From positions 1 to 64,000 of the forward strand of contig JAVEQI010000010.1 in NCBI GenBank assembly GCA_034007745.1: a DNA stretch of 64,000 nt. The letters run 5' to 3'. Shown here piece after piece: positions 35,233 through 44,145 of the stretch. The position numbers were made by a program, and so were the translations under genes. Origin of the DNA: Desulforapulum sp034007745 (lineage in GTDB: Bacteria > Desulfobacterota > Desulfobacteria > Desulfobacterales > Desulfobacteraceae). How positions within the stretch are numbered: the first letter of the stretch is position 1; every line of letters begins with the position of its first letter. A model generated the notes under the pieces. It saw nothing but the letters and a program-made list of their open reading frames with translations. It ran no database searches and was not told the DNA's origin.

Positions 35233-35285
35233 AAGTCTAATTTTAAGTTGCAAAACCACCCGGAATTAGGCATAAGACAGGGATC

Positions 35286-36158
35286 ATGACACATTGGTAC
35301 GAACCCACGAACTTTTCTACATGGCTCAGGAGAACCCTGTCCATGTTTAACCTGGTGCTCTTTTTCCTGGTGGCTGCCGTTGTTTTTTCCGAATTGAGAT
35401 TCGACTGGGGCGAACAGCTCCTGGGCAGATATCTTGCCTCAACCAATGCCCTTCGACCGGAAACAGGTATCATCTGGACGACCGGGAACCAGACCCAGCG
35501 GGCCCACACCCACCTCGACACCATCGTGACCGAACGCCAGGACCAGGCAAGAGTTGCCCGGGAGGCGACATCGTTTGTCCAGCTTGCCCAGGTGGTGCTT
35601 CCCGGCCAGTGGACAGGTCTTGACAGGGAGAGATTCAAGGCCCTCTACCTTGACCTGCCCCAAGACGCTGCTGCTGCCCTGATCCCTCCTGTCGAGCTTG
35701 TCTGGCTGTTTGGAACTCCGGGCCTCACCCGGATTTTCTGCCAGGGCAAGACCGAGGGGCTTGAAATCTACTTCCTGGATTCCGACAACCGGGTTATACG
35801 GCAGATTGACCTGGATCACCGATTCCTCGCCAGCCTTGAAAAGGAGGAGAACTTTTTTTCGGAAAGACTTGAGAACATCCCGGGATTTGCAGGAAGGATC
35901 TACCCGGCAGACAGGTTTTTTGCGGCCCTTCTCTCCCTTCCGGCAGAGGTGATACCCGATCTTATCACAACCCCTGAAGTCCTTTTAAGGGAACGGGGCA
36001 CCATTGTCCGGGCCGGCATCTGGAACGAGGCAAAATCAGGATATATACGCCTGGGTTTTGAATTCCAGGAAAACGGCGAGACCAGGATCATTCTTGTCAG
36101 GGCCAGGGAATGGGCTGTGTGGCGGATCAGCATGGCCCTGACCCGGGGGGAACAATGA
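35286..36158 (+). CDS. Unknown membrane-anchored protein, first gene of peptidoglycan operon
   Basis: 290 aa. One N-terminal helix (MFNLVLFFLVAAVVFSEL) anchors a long extracytoplasmic domain with no motif I recognise. It contains no cysteine cluster; notable parts are PPVELVWLFGTPGLTRIFCQG, IYFLDSDNRVIRQIDLDH and the basic end ILVRAREWAVWRISMAL. Its stop overlaps the start of the class A PBP gene (ATGA), so the two are coupled. By context it could regulate or assist that synthase. The function itself is not known. Confidence 0.6.
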   Translation: MTHWYEPTNFSTWLRRTLSMFNLVLFFLVAAVVFSELRFDWGEQLLGRYLASTNALRPETGIIWTTGNQTQRAHTHLDTIVTERQDQARVAREATSFVQLAQVVLPGQWTGLDRERFKALYLDLPQDAAAALIPPVELVWLFGTPGLTRIFCQGKTEGLEIYFLDSDNRVIRQIDLDHRFLASLEKEENFFSERLENIPGFAGRIYPADRFFAALLSLPAEVIPDLITTPEVLLRERGTIVRAGIWNEAKSGYIRLGFEFQENGETRIILVRAREWAVWRISMALTRGEQ

Positions 36159-38161
36159 GGGGAATCCACCTTATATATCGGGGCTTACGAGCTACCCTGT
36201 ACATCAGCTTCATCCTTGCAGCCTTTTTCGTTCTTGCGGCGGGTGGTTTGATTCTTGTTTCGGTCAAGGATCTTCCCCGGGTTCCAGAGCCCCTGGGAAG
36301 GATCATCGATGTCCCCCAGACCGAGGTGTTTGACGCCGCAGGCCAGCGACTTATGACCCTTGGCGGGAGGGAACCTGTGGGCCTATCCTTTGTCTCCCCC
36401 CATTTTATCGATGCAGTGATTGCTACCGAGGATCACCGTTTTTTTGAGCACCATGGAATAAACAAGCTTCGAACAATCAAGGCCCTGTACGTCACCCTTT
36501 TTGAGCCGGGCAGGATACAGGGGGCATCCACCATCACCCAGCAGCTTGCCAAGAATCTTTTTTTCAGCTTTGAAAAAACCTATCTCCGAAAATTCAGGGA
36601 AATGCTGGTGACCCTGCAGATCGAAGCCACAAGCACCAAACAGGAGATCCTCCACGCCTATATCAACCAGATCCATTTTGGTGCCGGAGCCCAGGGAATT
36701 GAACGTGCGGCCCGGGTTTTTTTCGGCATCCCAGCTTCAGATCTCAACCTCAGCCAGGCAGCACTTTTGGCCGGACTCCCCAAATCCCCCACCTTGTACA
36801 ACCCCTTTCGCCATTATGAACGGGCAATTACCCGGCGAAATTTTGTGTTACAGCGCATGGCTGAAGTTGGCCAGATTACCCGGCAGGAAGCAATCGCCGC
36901 CATGGCGATCAGGCCGGAACTTGCGGTCCGAAGGGCCGATTCAAGAACCGGCTCCTATTTTATAGATGCCCTGATTGGCCAGCTGGTGGGAAAATACGGG
37001 GAAGACGTAGTGTTTCATGGTGGAATAAAGATCTATTCCACCCTCGACTCAAAGCTTCAGGCGGCAGCCGATTCAGCGGTTGCAAAGGGAATGGAACGGC
37101 TGGACACGATGATGGAAATAGACAACCAGGACGAGGACCCCCCCCAGGCAGCCCTTGTTGCCATTGATACTGGTTCGGGTGCGGTCAAGGCTCTTGTGGG
37201 GGGAAGGGATTATTTCAAGACCGAATTTAACCGGGCAGTCCAGAGCCATCGAAGGCCTGGGTCGGGGTTCAAGCCCTTTCTCTACTATTGCGCCTTTAAC
37301 GAGCTTGGACTCCATCCGGCAACGCTGATGACAGACGAACCAGTAACTATTCAGGTAAAAGGCACTACTGCCTGGAAGCCCCGGAATTTTGAACGGACAT
37401 TCCAGGGGGATGTCATCCTGAAACAGGCCTTGACGAGCTCCATAAACACAATTGCAGCCCAGCTTGTGGAACGGACGGGACCCGCCAGCGTGATCAGGAC
37501 AGCCAGACTCTGCGGAATCACAAGTCCCCTTGAGGAGGTCTACTCCATCGCCCTTGGCACCGGCGGGGTAACCCCCCTGGAAATGGCATCGGCCTTTTCC
37601 ACCTTTGCCGCCAACGGTATCCGCCATGAACCCTTTATGATACGGCGGGTGGAGGACCCCTTTGGCCGTGTGATCTACGAGCACATTGCCCAGGGACGAA
37701 GGGTGCTCGATGCCGGGACAGCCTTCCAGGTCGTTGATATGATGCGTTCCGTGGTGGATATGGGCAGCGGTAAATCCATTCGCCAGCTTGGATTTACCCG
37801 GCCGGCTGCCGGCAAAACCGGCACCACAGACTCGTTCAACGACGCCTGGTTCACAGGATTTACCCCCTCACTTTCCGTGTCCGTGTGGACGGGTTTTGAC
37901 CGGGAGAAAAAGCTTGCAACCAGGACGGGAATGGGAATCACAGGAGGACGGGCCGCCGCACCCATCTGGGCTGATTTCATGGATCAGGCCCTTAGGAACG
38001 AACCCGAACGGGACTTTCCAATTCCCAGGGGAATCCGATTCGAGGCCGTGGATACAAAGACCGGATGCGCCCCAGACACCTTTGGCGCCGACGACAATGC
38101 AGAAATAGTGAGAGTACCACTCAAGGAGAATCAAACCCTCTGCCAGGAGGCCAGACCATGA
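36155..38161 (+). CDS. Class A penicillin-binding protein (transglycosylase/transpeptidase)
   Basis: 668 aa from ATG 36155; a longer frame upstream overlaps the previous gene. A membrane helix (ISFILAAFFVLAAGGLILV) is followed by the GT51 domain with EDHRFFEHHG, GASTITQQLAKNLFFS and AYINQIHFGAGAQGIERAA. The transpeptidase domain has SGFK (active Ser), SIN in LTSSINTIA and KTGTTDSFNDAWFTG. It polymerises and cross-links peptidoglycan in the periplasm. It is coupled at both ends by 4-nt overlaps. The size is nearer to a short PBP1-type enzyme than to E. coli PBP1A. Confidence 0.93.
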   Translation: MRGIHLIYRGLRATLYISFILAAFFVLAAGGLILVSVKDLPRVPEPLGRIIDVPQTEVFDAAGQRLMTLGGREPVGLSFVSPHFIDAVIATEDHRFFEHHGINKLRTIKALYVTLFEPGRIQGASTITQQLAKNLFFSFEKTYLRKFREMLVTLQIEATSTKQEILHAYINQIHFGAGAQGIERAARVFFGIPASDLNLSQAALLAGLPKSPTLYNPFRHYERAITRRNFVLQRMAEVGQITRQEAIAAMAIRPELAVRRADSRTGSYFIDALIGQLVGKYGEDVVFHGGIKIYSTLDSKLQAAADSAVAKGMERLDTMMEIDNQDEDPPQAALVAIDTGSGAVKALVGGRDYFKTEFNRAVQSHRRPGSGFKPFLYYCAFNELGLHPATLMTDEPVTIQVKGTTAWKPRNFERTFQGDVILKQALTSSINTIAAQLVERTGPASVIRTARLCGITSPLEEVYSIALGTGGVTPLEMASAFSTFAANGIRHEPFMIRRVEDPFGRVIYEHIAQGRRVLDAGTAFQVVDMMRSVVDMGSGKSIRQLGFTRPAAGKTGTTDSFNDAWFTGFTPSLSVSVWTGFDREKKLATRTGMGITGGRAAAPIWADFMDQALRNEPERDFPIPRGIRFEAVDTKTGCAPDTFGADDNAEIVRVPLKENQTLCQEARP

Positions 38162-39531
38162 TCCTCCTTGCGCGTCACCTGACCCTGCTGCTCTGGTTTT
38201 CCCTGATCCCGGCCCTTGCCCTGGCCTTCTGGATACTGCCCTGGGTCAGCGGCTTATTCCCAAACCATGATCTTCCTGCGGCAGTTACCATCATTGGAAT
38301 GGTTCTGGTGCTCATTGAATGGGCCATGACCCGTGTTGGAGAAAGGCGGGTACTTTCTGCATTGCGGTTGGCTGAATCCTGGGACCGAGCGGGCATTACA
38401 CCAAGGAGTGAACACCAACATCTGAAAGCCCTGGAATGCTACGAAAGAGGTTTAATCTCCCCCCTGCGGACACGACGTATCGAATCTGTTCTTCTGGCTT
38501 CCCTGGCAAAGTTCAGCCTGACCTCAGCCCCATCCCACCCAGAATTTCAAAGGGCGGTTCGGGCATTTCTCAGGATCTCACCCCAGGACGTTGAGATTGC
38601 ATACCTGTGGTTGAAACGAATGTCCAGGAGCAAAAAGCTGTCAAGGCAGGATCATGAAACAATGACCAGGGTAGCCGAGGCTCACCTTGATAATCCTGAA
38701 ATAACAGTTCTTTGCGCTCGACTGTTCCTTGCATCCGGCCGCACAGACTATGCTGCCCGAAAGGTTTACAGGGCTATCCAGTCAAGCTCCAGCCCCGACC
38801 AGGTGACACTTGCCAGTATCGAAGAGCTTATGGAGCCTGAGGTTCTTACCGATGTTAAGGCCAATGGTATAGCTGATGATATGCCCGACATTCTGGCTGA
38901 AAATCTGGCCGACCCCCAGCCTGATGTAATGTCTGGTCATACACTGACTAATACCGAACCTGAAACCCTGGGCTCAAGATTCTCCCCCCGCTCTTTCCCT
39001 GAACAAGGCATGAAATATGCCAATGGGTTCAAGGCCATTGCGAACAAAGTCAAAAAAAATGCGACTACCATACCCGGAATCTTTCAAATAATTACTGCCC
39101 GCCTGAAGGCATACCACGCTTTTTTCCAGGGGCGGGAGAGCCTTACACGATTTTTAAAGTGGGCCACAGCCCTTGCAGCTACAGCTGTTTTAACCGGCTT
39201 TGCAATCAACACCCTTGTTCATCTTATCCACACACCCCCCAAAACAACGACAGTTGAGTTAAACAGAATTGATAAAGTTGAAAAGGAAATGCCCGGACGG
39301 TTTACCATTCAGGTGGCAGCTTATTTAAAGAAAACCCATGCCGACGAGTTTCTGACAAAGCTCAAACAAAAAGGGCTTGACGCATATATTTACAGGGCCG
39401 ACGGCGGTGGACGCACCTGGTTCATCGTAAGAATATCACACTTTCCGGACAGGGAAAGTGCAGCTGTATACGGCGCAAACCTGAAAGAACAGGGCCTGAT
39501 CGATGATTTTTTTGTGGATAATAACGAATAA
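38158..39531 (+). CDS. SPOR-domain membrane protein
   Basis: 457 aa from ATG 38158 (overlaps the PBP stop by 4 nt). Two helices lie at the N-terminus (LTLLLWFSLIPALALAFWIL and AAVTIIGMVLVLIEWAM). A helical repeat-like region follows (residues 70-220, TPR-like ALECYERGLISPLRTRRIES). A third helix lies near 365 (LAATAVLTGFAINTLVHLI). A C-terminal SPOR domain (FTIQVAAYLKKTHADEFLTKL, WFIVRISHFPDRESA) ends the protein. SPOR domains bind peptidoglycan stripped of stem peptides at division sites. This ties the operon to septal wall synthesis. Confidence 0.85.
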   Translation: MILLARHLTLLLWFSLIPALALAFWILPWVSGLFPNHDLPAAVTIIGMVLVLIEWAMTRVGERRVLSALRLAESWDRAGITPRSEHQHLKALECYERGLISPLRTRRIESVLLASLAKFSLTSAPSHPEFQRAVRAFLRISPQDVEIAYLWLKRMSRSKKLSRQDHETMTRVAEAHLDNPEITVLCARLFLASGRTDYAARKVYRAIQSSSSPDQVTLASIEELMEPEVLTDVKANGIADDMPDILAENLADPQPDVMSGHTLTNTEPETLGSRFSPRSFPEQGMKYANGFKAIANKVKKNATTIPGIFQIITARLKAYHAFFQGRESLTRFLKWATALAATAVLTGFAINTLVHLIHTPPKTTTVELNRIDKVEKEMPGRFTIQVAAYLKKTHADEFLTKLKQKGLDAYIYRADGGGRTWFIVRISHFPDRESAAVYGANLKEQGLIDDFFVDNNE

Positions 39532-39579
39532 TCCCGGTTGAGCCGAAACCGACAACCGGGATCTGCAGCATTGACAGTC

Positions 39580-39672
39580 CATAAAACCCCGTCAAAAATG
39601 CTTTTGGATATGATCAACCAGGGCGATAAACTTGTGATTTGGAAGCTGGGCAGTCTGGCAAGAGTAAGATGA
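39580..39672 (+). pseudogene. Serine recombinase (resolvase/invertase) fragment
   Basis: The frame at 39598-39672 reads MLLDMINQGDKLVIWKLGSLARV. Resolvases and invertases have L...L..GDTLVVWKLDRLARS at this point, the helix and strand after the active-site serine. Only about 30 residues remain; the catalytic Ser region and the DNA-binding end are missing. It marks the left side of a decayed mobile island. Confidence 0.5.
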
Positions 39673-39698
39673 CCCATAATTCGAGGAGGTGAGAGACG

Positions 39699-41053
39699 AT
39701 GATTCTACGCGGCCCCATAGTGGGGACAGTTATGGTCCTGATAATTACTCTGGTTTTTGTCATCCCAGGATGCAGCTTCATACTACCTAAAAATTCCGGT
39801 AAGCGATCAATTGCTCTACCACCTTCAGAAAAAGGTCGGATAGGGCAATCCATCTCTAAAATGATGGTGGAGCATCCCGAGTTAACCGGCATTACACCAC
39901 TTGGAAACGGCGAAGATGCATTTGCTACGTGAATGCTTCTGGCCGATTTGGCAATTGCCTCCATTGATATACAATATTACATTTGGAGGTCGGATCTCAC
40001 AGGTTATCTGTTGCTTGATCGCCTCAAGCGGGCAGCCGATCGAGGCGTGCAGGTGCGGCTTTCTGCTGGACGACCATGGTACTGCTGGCATAGACCCAGA
40101 AATCGCCGCCTAAATGCACACCCGAACGTCGAAGTACGGCTATGGAATCCTTTTACCCTGCGTCGTTTTAAGATGCTCTCCTACAGTTTCGATTTTTTCC
40201 GCCTCAATCGCAGGATGCACAACAAGAGCTTTACAGTTGATGGCAGGGCCTGTGTGCTGGGTGGACGCAATGTGGGCGATGAGTATTTCAGTACTTGACA
40301 GACACCTCTCTTTGTCGATTTAGATGTGCTGCTCCTGGGAGAGATTGTACCGGCCATCTCAAAGGATTTCGATCGTTACTGGTTAGTGACGATCAAATGA
40401 AGGGGCAAGGTGCAATTCCGAACGAAGATCTACTGGGCGACCGTCTGGTGAAGGTTGTCGGCAAAATTGAGCGGCGTCTGGACGCGGTATCAGCCTACTT
40501 TGTTCCGGGTGCACAAGGAGTTAAAGGCTTTACCAAACTCGAAAAGAGAGGTGTTCAGGTCCGGATTTTGACAAACTCCCTGGAGGCGACAGACGTACTT
40601 CCCGTCCATGCCGGATATGCCAAGCGGCGTGGGGCTCTTCTTAAAGGCGGGATTGAGCTCTTTGAACTCCGAAGACAAGCCTCAACCAGTGCGGCAAAGA
40701 ACAAGCTTGGTCCGTTTGGTTCATCCGGAGCAAGTCTCCATGCCAAGACCTTCGCAGTAAACAGCCAACGCATTTTTGTCGGCTCCTTCAACTTTGATCC
40801 ACGCTCTGCGACGCTCAACACCGAAATGGGCGTTATGATCGACAGCAAGCGTCTGCCTACAGGCGTTAACCAATCCTTTGACAAGGGTTTTAGGGGAACG
40901 GCCTGGCAGGTAAAAAAGCGCAGTGGAAGTTTGGTCTGGATCGAACCCGATGCACCCGCCACACCCCCGTTAACAGCTGAACCTGGTACAAACATATGGC
41001 GCAAGGCCCTGCTCAAATTCATCGGCTGGCTGCCGGTGGAATGGTTGTTGTGA
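39699..41053 (+). pseudogene. Phospholipase D / cardiolipin synthase-like pseudogene
   Basis: The N-terminus is a lipoprotein-like signal (VMVLIITLVFVIPGCSFIL). Homology then runs through several frames: IASIDIQYYIWRSDLTGYLLLDR, the segment LLDDHGTAGIDPEIAA in another frame near 40056-40112, back to LNAHPNVEVRLWNPF, the first HKD motif HNKSFTVDGRACVLGGRNVGDEYF, and the second in the last part, HAKTFAVNSQRIFVGSFNFDPRS. In-frame stops lie at 39930, 40296 and about 40396, with compensating frameshifts near 40056 and 40112 and a deletion near 40400. Relatives (ClsC/YmdC type) make cardiolipin or hydrolyse phosphodiesters. It is clearly inactive. Confidence 0.85.
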
Positions 41054-41387
41054 ATAACATGATAATATTCGTCAACAATTCCGGGGAACAGATTTATTTT
41101 GTTTAAAAGTTGTTTCAGGCAGCAAGATATAGAATTATTCGTTCATTTCCACCGGAGGTTTAAAAGAATAACAACTGAGAGGTCAAACCCAACCATTGTA
41201 CAGCCCCTGGGAATGAGGCACAACCTGGATGTGCTCGTGTGTCAACGATAGATCAGAACTCTCATGTGCAAACCGATGCACGGAATAAGGCTGGGTATGA
41301 ACGGGTTTTTATCGAAAAAATATCTAGCTCACACCTGAAACGGCCCGAGCTAAAAGCCACATTAGATTATATCGGTGGGGGAGGGTG
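41054..41387. other. Intergenic region, no feature recognised
   Basis: 334 bp between the phospholipase D remnant and the DsrE-like gene. I found no protein similarity, strong hairpin or repeat shared with other parts of the window. It is probably degraded island sequence. Confidence 0.4.
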
Positions 41388-41732
41388 TCAAGGTTTAATG
41401 TAAGCCCATTCGTTATATTGTTTCCTAGTAAGTTCTCCTACTCCAGATGTCACAATAAATGCTTCATCAATAAAGTCTTCCTTTGTAAGCTCTAATTTTT
41501 TTAAGCTGTTATTGCAAAGGGCTATTTTAACATTTTTTTCTAACACATTCTTTATTTTATCTCGATTTTTATCTCGATTTTTTTTGAATGCTTTAACGCC
41601 ATTAGAATTGGCTAAGACTTCAATTTCTATTTTTTCTCCTTCACTCTCCATGTCTTGTAAGAGGTTATTAATATTCCTGAGTACATCTGTTATTTTTTCT
41701 TCCTCATCTAAATGGAAAATGGTTTTATACAT
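41388..41732 (-). CDS. DsrE-like (COG1416) small protein, AT-rich
   Basis: 114 aa. The layout YKTIFHLDEEEKITDVLRNINNLL, IEIEVLANSNGVKAF, NVKIALCNNSLKKLEL and AFIVTSGVGELTRKQYNEWAYIKP matches the DsrE/DsrF-like COG1416 family (soluble sulfur-relay fold). The single Cys in ALCNNSL is at the usual active position. Codons are strongly A/T-ending (AAT, AAA, ATT), unlike the GC-richer neighbours, suggesting recent transfer. It is intact within an otherwise decayed stretch. A role in sulfur transfer is family inference. Confidence 0.75.
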   Translation of the reverse strand: MYKTIFHLDEEEKITDVLRNINNLLQDMESEGEKIEIEVLANSNGVKAFKKNRDKNRDKIKNVLEKNVKIALCNNSLKKLELTKEDFIDEAFIVTSGVGELTRKQYNEWAYIKP

Positions 41733-41928
41733 GTTTTCCTTCCTTTCTATTTTAATAAGATTGTAAGAGCCACATCTCTAAATTAAGTCGCACTTCAATA
41801 GCCACCAGGGCCGCTGCAACTCCACCGTTAAATTATAATGAGATAGCATCAAACAGTATTCTTTCAAATCCCATTTTGTAACATAAAAAGATTAATATGC
41901 TGGATGTCGCAGGTCAAGTATTATTATC

Positions 41929-42325
41929 CTAACCAAACCGCAAAACTTGCACTTTCCCTGTATTTAGCTGTTCGCTTGTCATACATCTGTGTAGTCTTGA
42001 TTTGCGAATGTCCGACTGTTTTTTGTACCGCCTTGATGGGACAATAATTTTTACAACTTGCTGATCAATCAGGTGGTTGAACAGCGAGGAAATTGCAGAC
42101 AGGCGGTTATTAATTGTGCGGGCGCTATGACCCCAAAAACTTCTTAAAGGCAATCACATGGCCGTGGGTGATCGAACGCAACTCTTCAGGAGAAGAGATC
42201 CCCAGGATATCCAAAAAAGTCCGGATGGCTCGATCATAGGTTTCGAAACCAACCTGAAACGGGAACGCCAGCTTGCAGGCATTGCAGCAGCCAAGGCCAA
42301 TGGCAAACATTTGGGAAACGATCAT
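41929..42325 (-). pseudogene. Tyrosine recombinase (integrase) remnant
   Basis: The first fragment (from 42325) has the core-binding domain: YDRAIRTFLDILGISSPEEL and THGHVIAFKKFL. After a frameshift near 42130 it continues as SARTINNRLSAISSLFNHLIDQ. Near 42030 it jumps straight to the C-terminus, in another frame: VQKTVGHSQIKTTQMYDKR, which includes the catalytic His region and tyrosine. The catalytic Arg/Lys middle is deleted. It marks the right side of the decayed island. Confidence 0.75.
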
Positions 42326-42359
42326 TCACTATAACAACTATAAAGACTTGATCATTAAG

Positions 42360-42977
42360 TTATAGATTGATCACCTTGTGGGCAAGCTGCATGGAGGTGA
42401 CAATGTCGAGCATGTTGGTGGTCTCACCCACCTTTTTTTGATCAAGGATATCAAAGTGAGTCAGACAGGTGCCGCAGACAAGGATATGAACTCCCTGCCC
42501 TTCAAGTTCCTGGATCTGGTCAAGCACAGGCGATCCTTGAATTGTGAACTTTACGCCTGAATTGACAAACACCACCCTCCAGAGATCCTCACCCATCTCC
42601 TTGAGGGTCGTAAGAAAACTTGTCATGAGTTTTTCACCGAGTATGTCATCACCCCTGCCAATGGTTCGGGAGGCGATCATCACCATTACTTTCTGATGCT
42701 CTGACCGGCCCATGTCCGGTCCTGGGCTTGGACTTGTTGATCCTTGACCAGGCAGATACCCACCCTGCCGGGTTCCCTCGATCACCGAGGTTCTGCCATC
42801 GGAATCAACCGACACCTCAAAGCCGCTGTGGGTCAAGAACCGGCTCACATTTTCTGCTGCGGCATCGTTGTCAACAGTCACCGAGATATGCCCGGGATTT
42901 TGAGTATCAACCGCCTCTTTTGTCCTTAAAACAGGACCGGGACAGGCAAGCCCCCTTCCATCTATACTTATTGTCAT
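42360..42977 (-). CDS. yedF: Sulfurtransferase-like selenium metabolism protein YedF
   Basis: 205 aa. The TusA-like N-terminus has ISIDGRGLACPGPVLRTKEAV with the Cys-Pro-Gly-Pro motif. A Gly/Ser/Pro-rich linker of about 25 residues leads to a DsrE-like C-terminal domain (VMVMIASRTIGRGDDILGEKLMTSFL interrupted by loops, FVNSGVKFTIQGSPV, LVCGTCLTHF). The family accompanies selenium use in anaerobes and is named on that basis; its reaction is unknown. No selenocysteine synthesis gene is in the window. Confidence 0.9.
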   Translation of the reverse strand: MTISIDGRGLACPGPVLRTKEAVDTQNPGHISVTVDNDAAAENVSRFLTHSGFEVSVDSDGRTSVIEGTRQGGYLPGQGSTSPSPGPDMGRSEHQKVMVMIASRTIGRGDDILGEKLMTSFLTTLKEMGEDLWRVVFVNSGVKFTIQGSPVLDQIQELEGQGVHILVCGTCLTHFDILDQKKVGETTNMLDIVTSMQLAHKVINL

Positions 42978-43361
42978 ATCAAATTCCTCAAGCCCTTTTG
43001 GGCAATATTCATAAGCTGAAAGTTGAAATTAAATGAACAATGTATTGACGTTATCAACATTTGTCAAAATTTAAGTCTCGTTTGCAGAAATTCTCATTTA
43101 AAAAAGGCTTTCACGGGATAGACCTGCATCCCAGGGCAATTCTTGCATTGCGCCTAAACCTCGGAAACCTCAGACCGTTAAAACAAGACTGCCCCAGGGT
43201 GTCATTCAGGCGGCAGCCAATATCCAAAACTCTGACATGGAAAATGATAATTGCCGTGACCGCAGGGTCGATGATGACAAAGGACTTTCCATGTGTTACG
43301 ATATTTTTCAGCGATAGGGCAAAACCCAGCAAACAATTAATTTATAAGAGAATGTAGAGCC
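42978..43361. other. Intergenic region upstream of methyltransferase
   Basis: 384 bp between divergent yedF and the methyltransferase gene. Short reading frames on both strands (for example 43061-43357) have no ribosome site or recognisable motif. CAGAAATTCTCATT at 43085-43098 is one copy of a motif seen elsewhere in intergenic regions. Otherwise I see nothing. Confidence 0.4.
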
Positions 43362-44132
43362 ATGGGCCATATATTTGATTCCACAGATGCACAGTTTTAC
43401 GATGCCTGGTTTGATCGGGCAAGAAAGGGGCACACCTTTAATCTTGAATCAGACCTGCTCCTGAGGATGCTTGCCGCCCACAAATACGACAGGATCCTTG
43501 ACATCGGGTGCGGAACGGGCCGAAGCCTGGAACCGCTTCTCAACCAGGGATTTCACCTCACCGGGGTGGACCCCTCCCCCCCCATGCTTGACCTTGCCAG
43601 GGTAAGACTGGGCGACAAGGTGGACCTCCACAGGGGGGTGGCAGAGGCCCTTCCCTTTGAGGACAACGCCTTTGACCACGTCATCCTTTTTACCAGCCTT
43701 GAATTCACCGAAAGACCGGCCAAGGCTATAGAAGAGGCGTGCAGGGTGGCCAGAAACACCGTTATTATTGGAGCTTTCAACAGCCATGCGCCGCTGAACA
43801 TAATACGCCGGATAAAGAGCTTCTTTGTCTCTACCCCCTTTTCCCATGCCCATTACTTCAGCATCTGGGAGCTTAAAAAAATCCTTTATGCAATTATCGG
43901 GGACGTGCCCCTCACCTGGAGAACCACCCTTCAGCTTCCATGGTTTACAGGATCCATAGCAGGTTTTATTGAACAGCAGCCCCTGATGGAGCGATCACCC
44001 CTCGGTACCACGATCGTCATGAAAATAAAGCCTGTACCAAAGTTCAGGACCCGCCCCATGTGGCTCAGGGTCAAACAGTCAAGGAACTATGATCAGGTAT
44101 CAGGTTTTGCGCGCATAATTAACAAGGAGTAG
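43362..44132 (+). CDS. Class I SAM-dependent methyltransferase
   Basis: 256 aa. The Rossmann motifs are clear: ILDIGCGTGRSLEPLL (motif I, SAM binding), GVDPSPPMLDLAR, AEALPFEDNAFDHVILF and a following helix of the UbiE type. The C-terminal part (IWELKKILYAIIGDVPLTWR, LPWFTGSIAGFIEQQPL) is less typical. The substrate is unknown. It ends 13 nt before the radical SAM gene amrS, so the two are probably co-transcribed and may act on related substrates. Confidence 0.85.
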   Translation: MGHIFDSTDAQFYDAWFDRARKGHTFNLESDLLLRMLAAHKYDRILDIGCGTGRSLEPLLNQGFHLTGVDPSPPMLDLARVRLGDKVDLHRGVAEALPFEDNAFDHVILFTSLEFTERPAKAIEEACRVARNTVIIGAFNSHAPLNIIRRIKSFFVSTPFSHAHYFSIWELKKILYAIIGDVPLTWRTTLQLPWFTGSIAGFIEQQPLMERSPLGTTIVMKIKPVPKFRTRPMWLRVKQSRNYDQVSGFARIINKE

Positions 44133-44145
44133 AAGGAATAGAACG

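Noticed and set aside
41388..42977. A sulfur-relay operon made of the DsrE-like gene and yedF
   Set aside because: They are separated by the integrase remnant and differ in base composition. Shared fold alone does not make an operon.
43061..43357. 98-codon plus-strand frame before the methyltransferase gene
   Set aside because: No ribosome site or motif, and amino-acid composition is not like a folded protein. Treated as intergenic.
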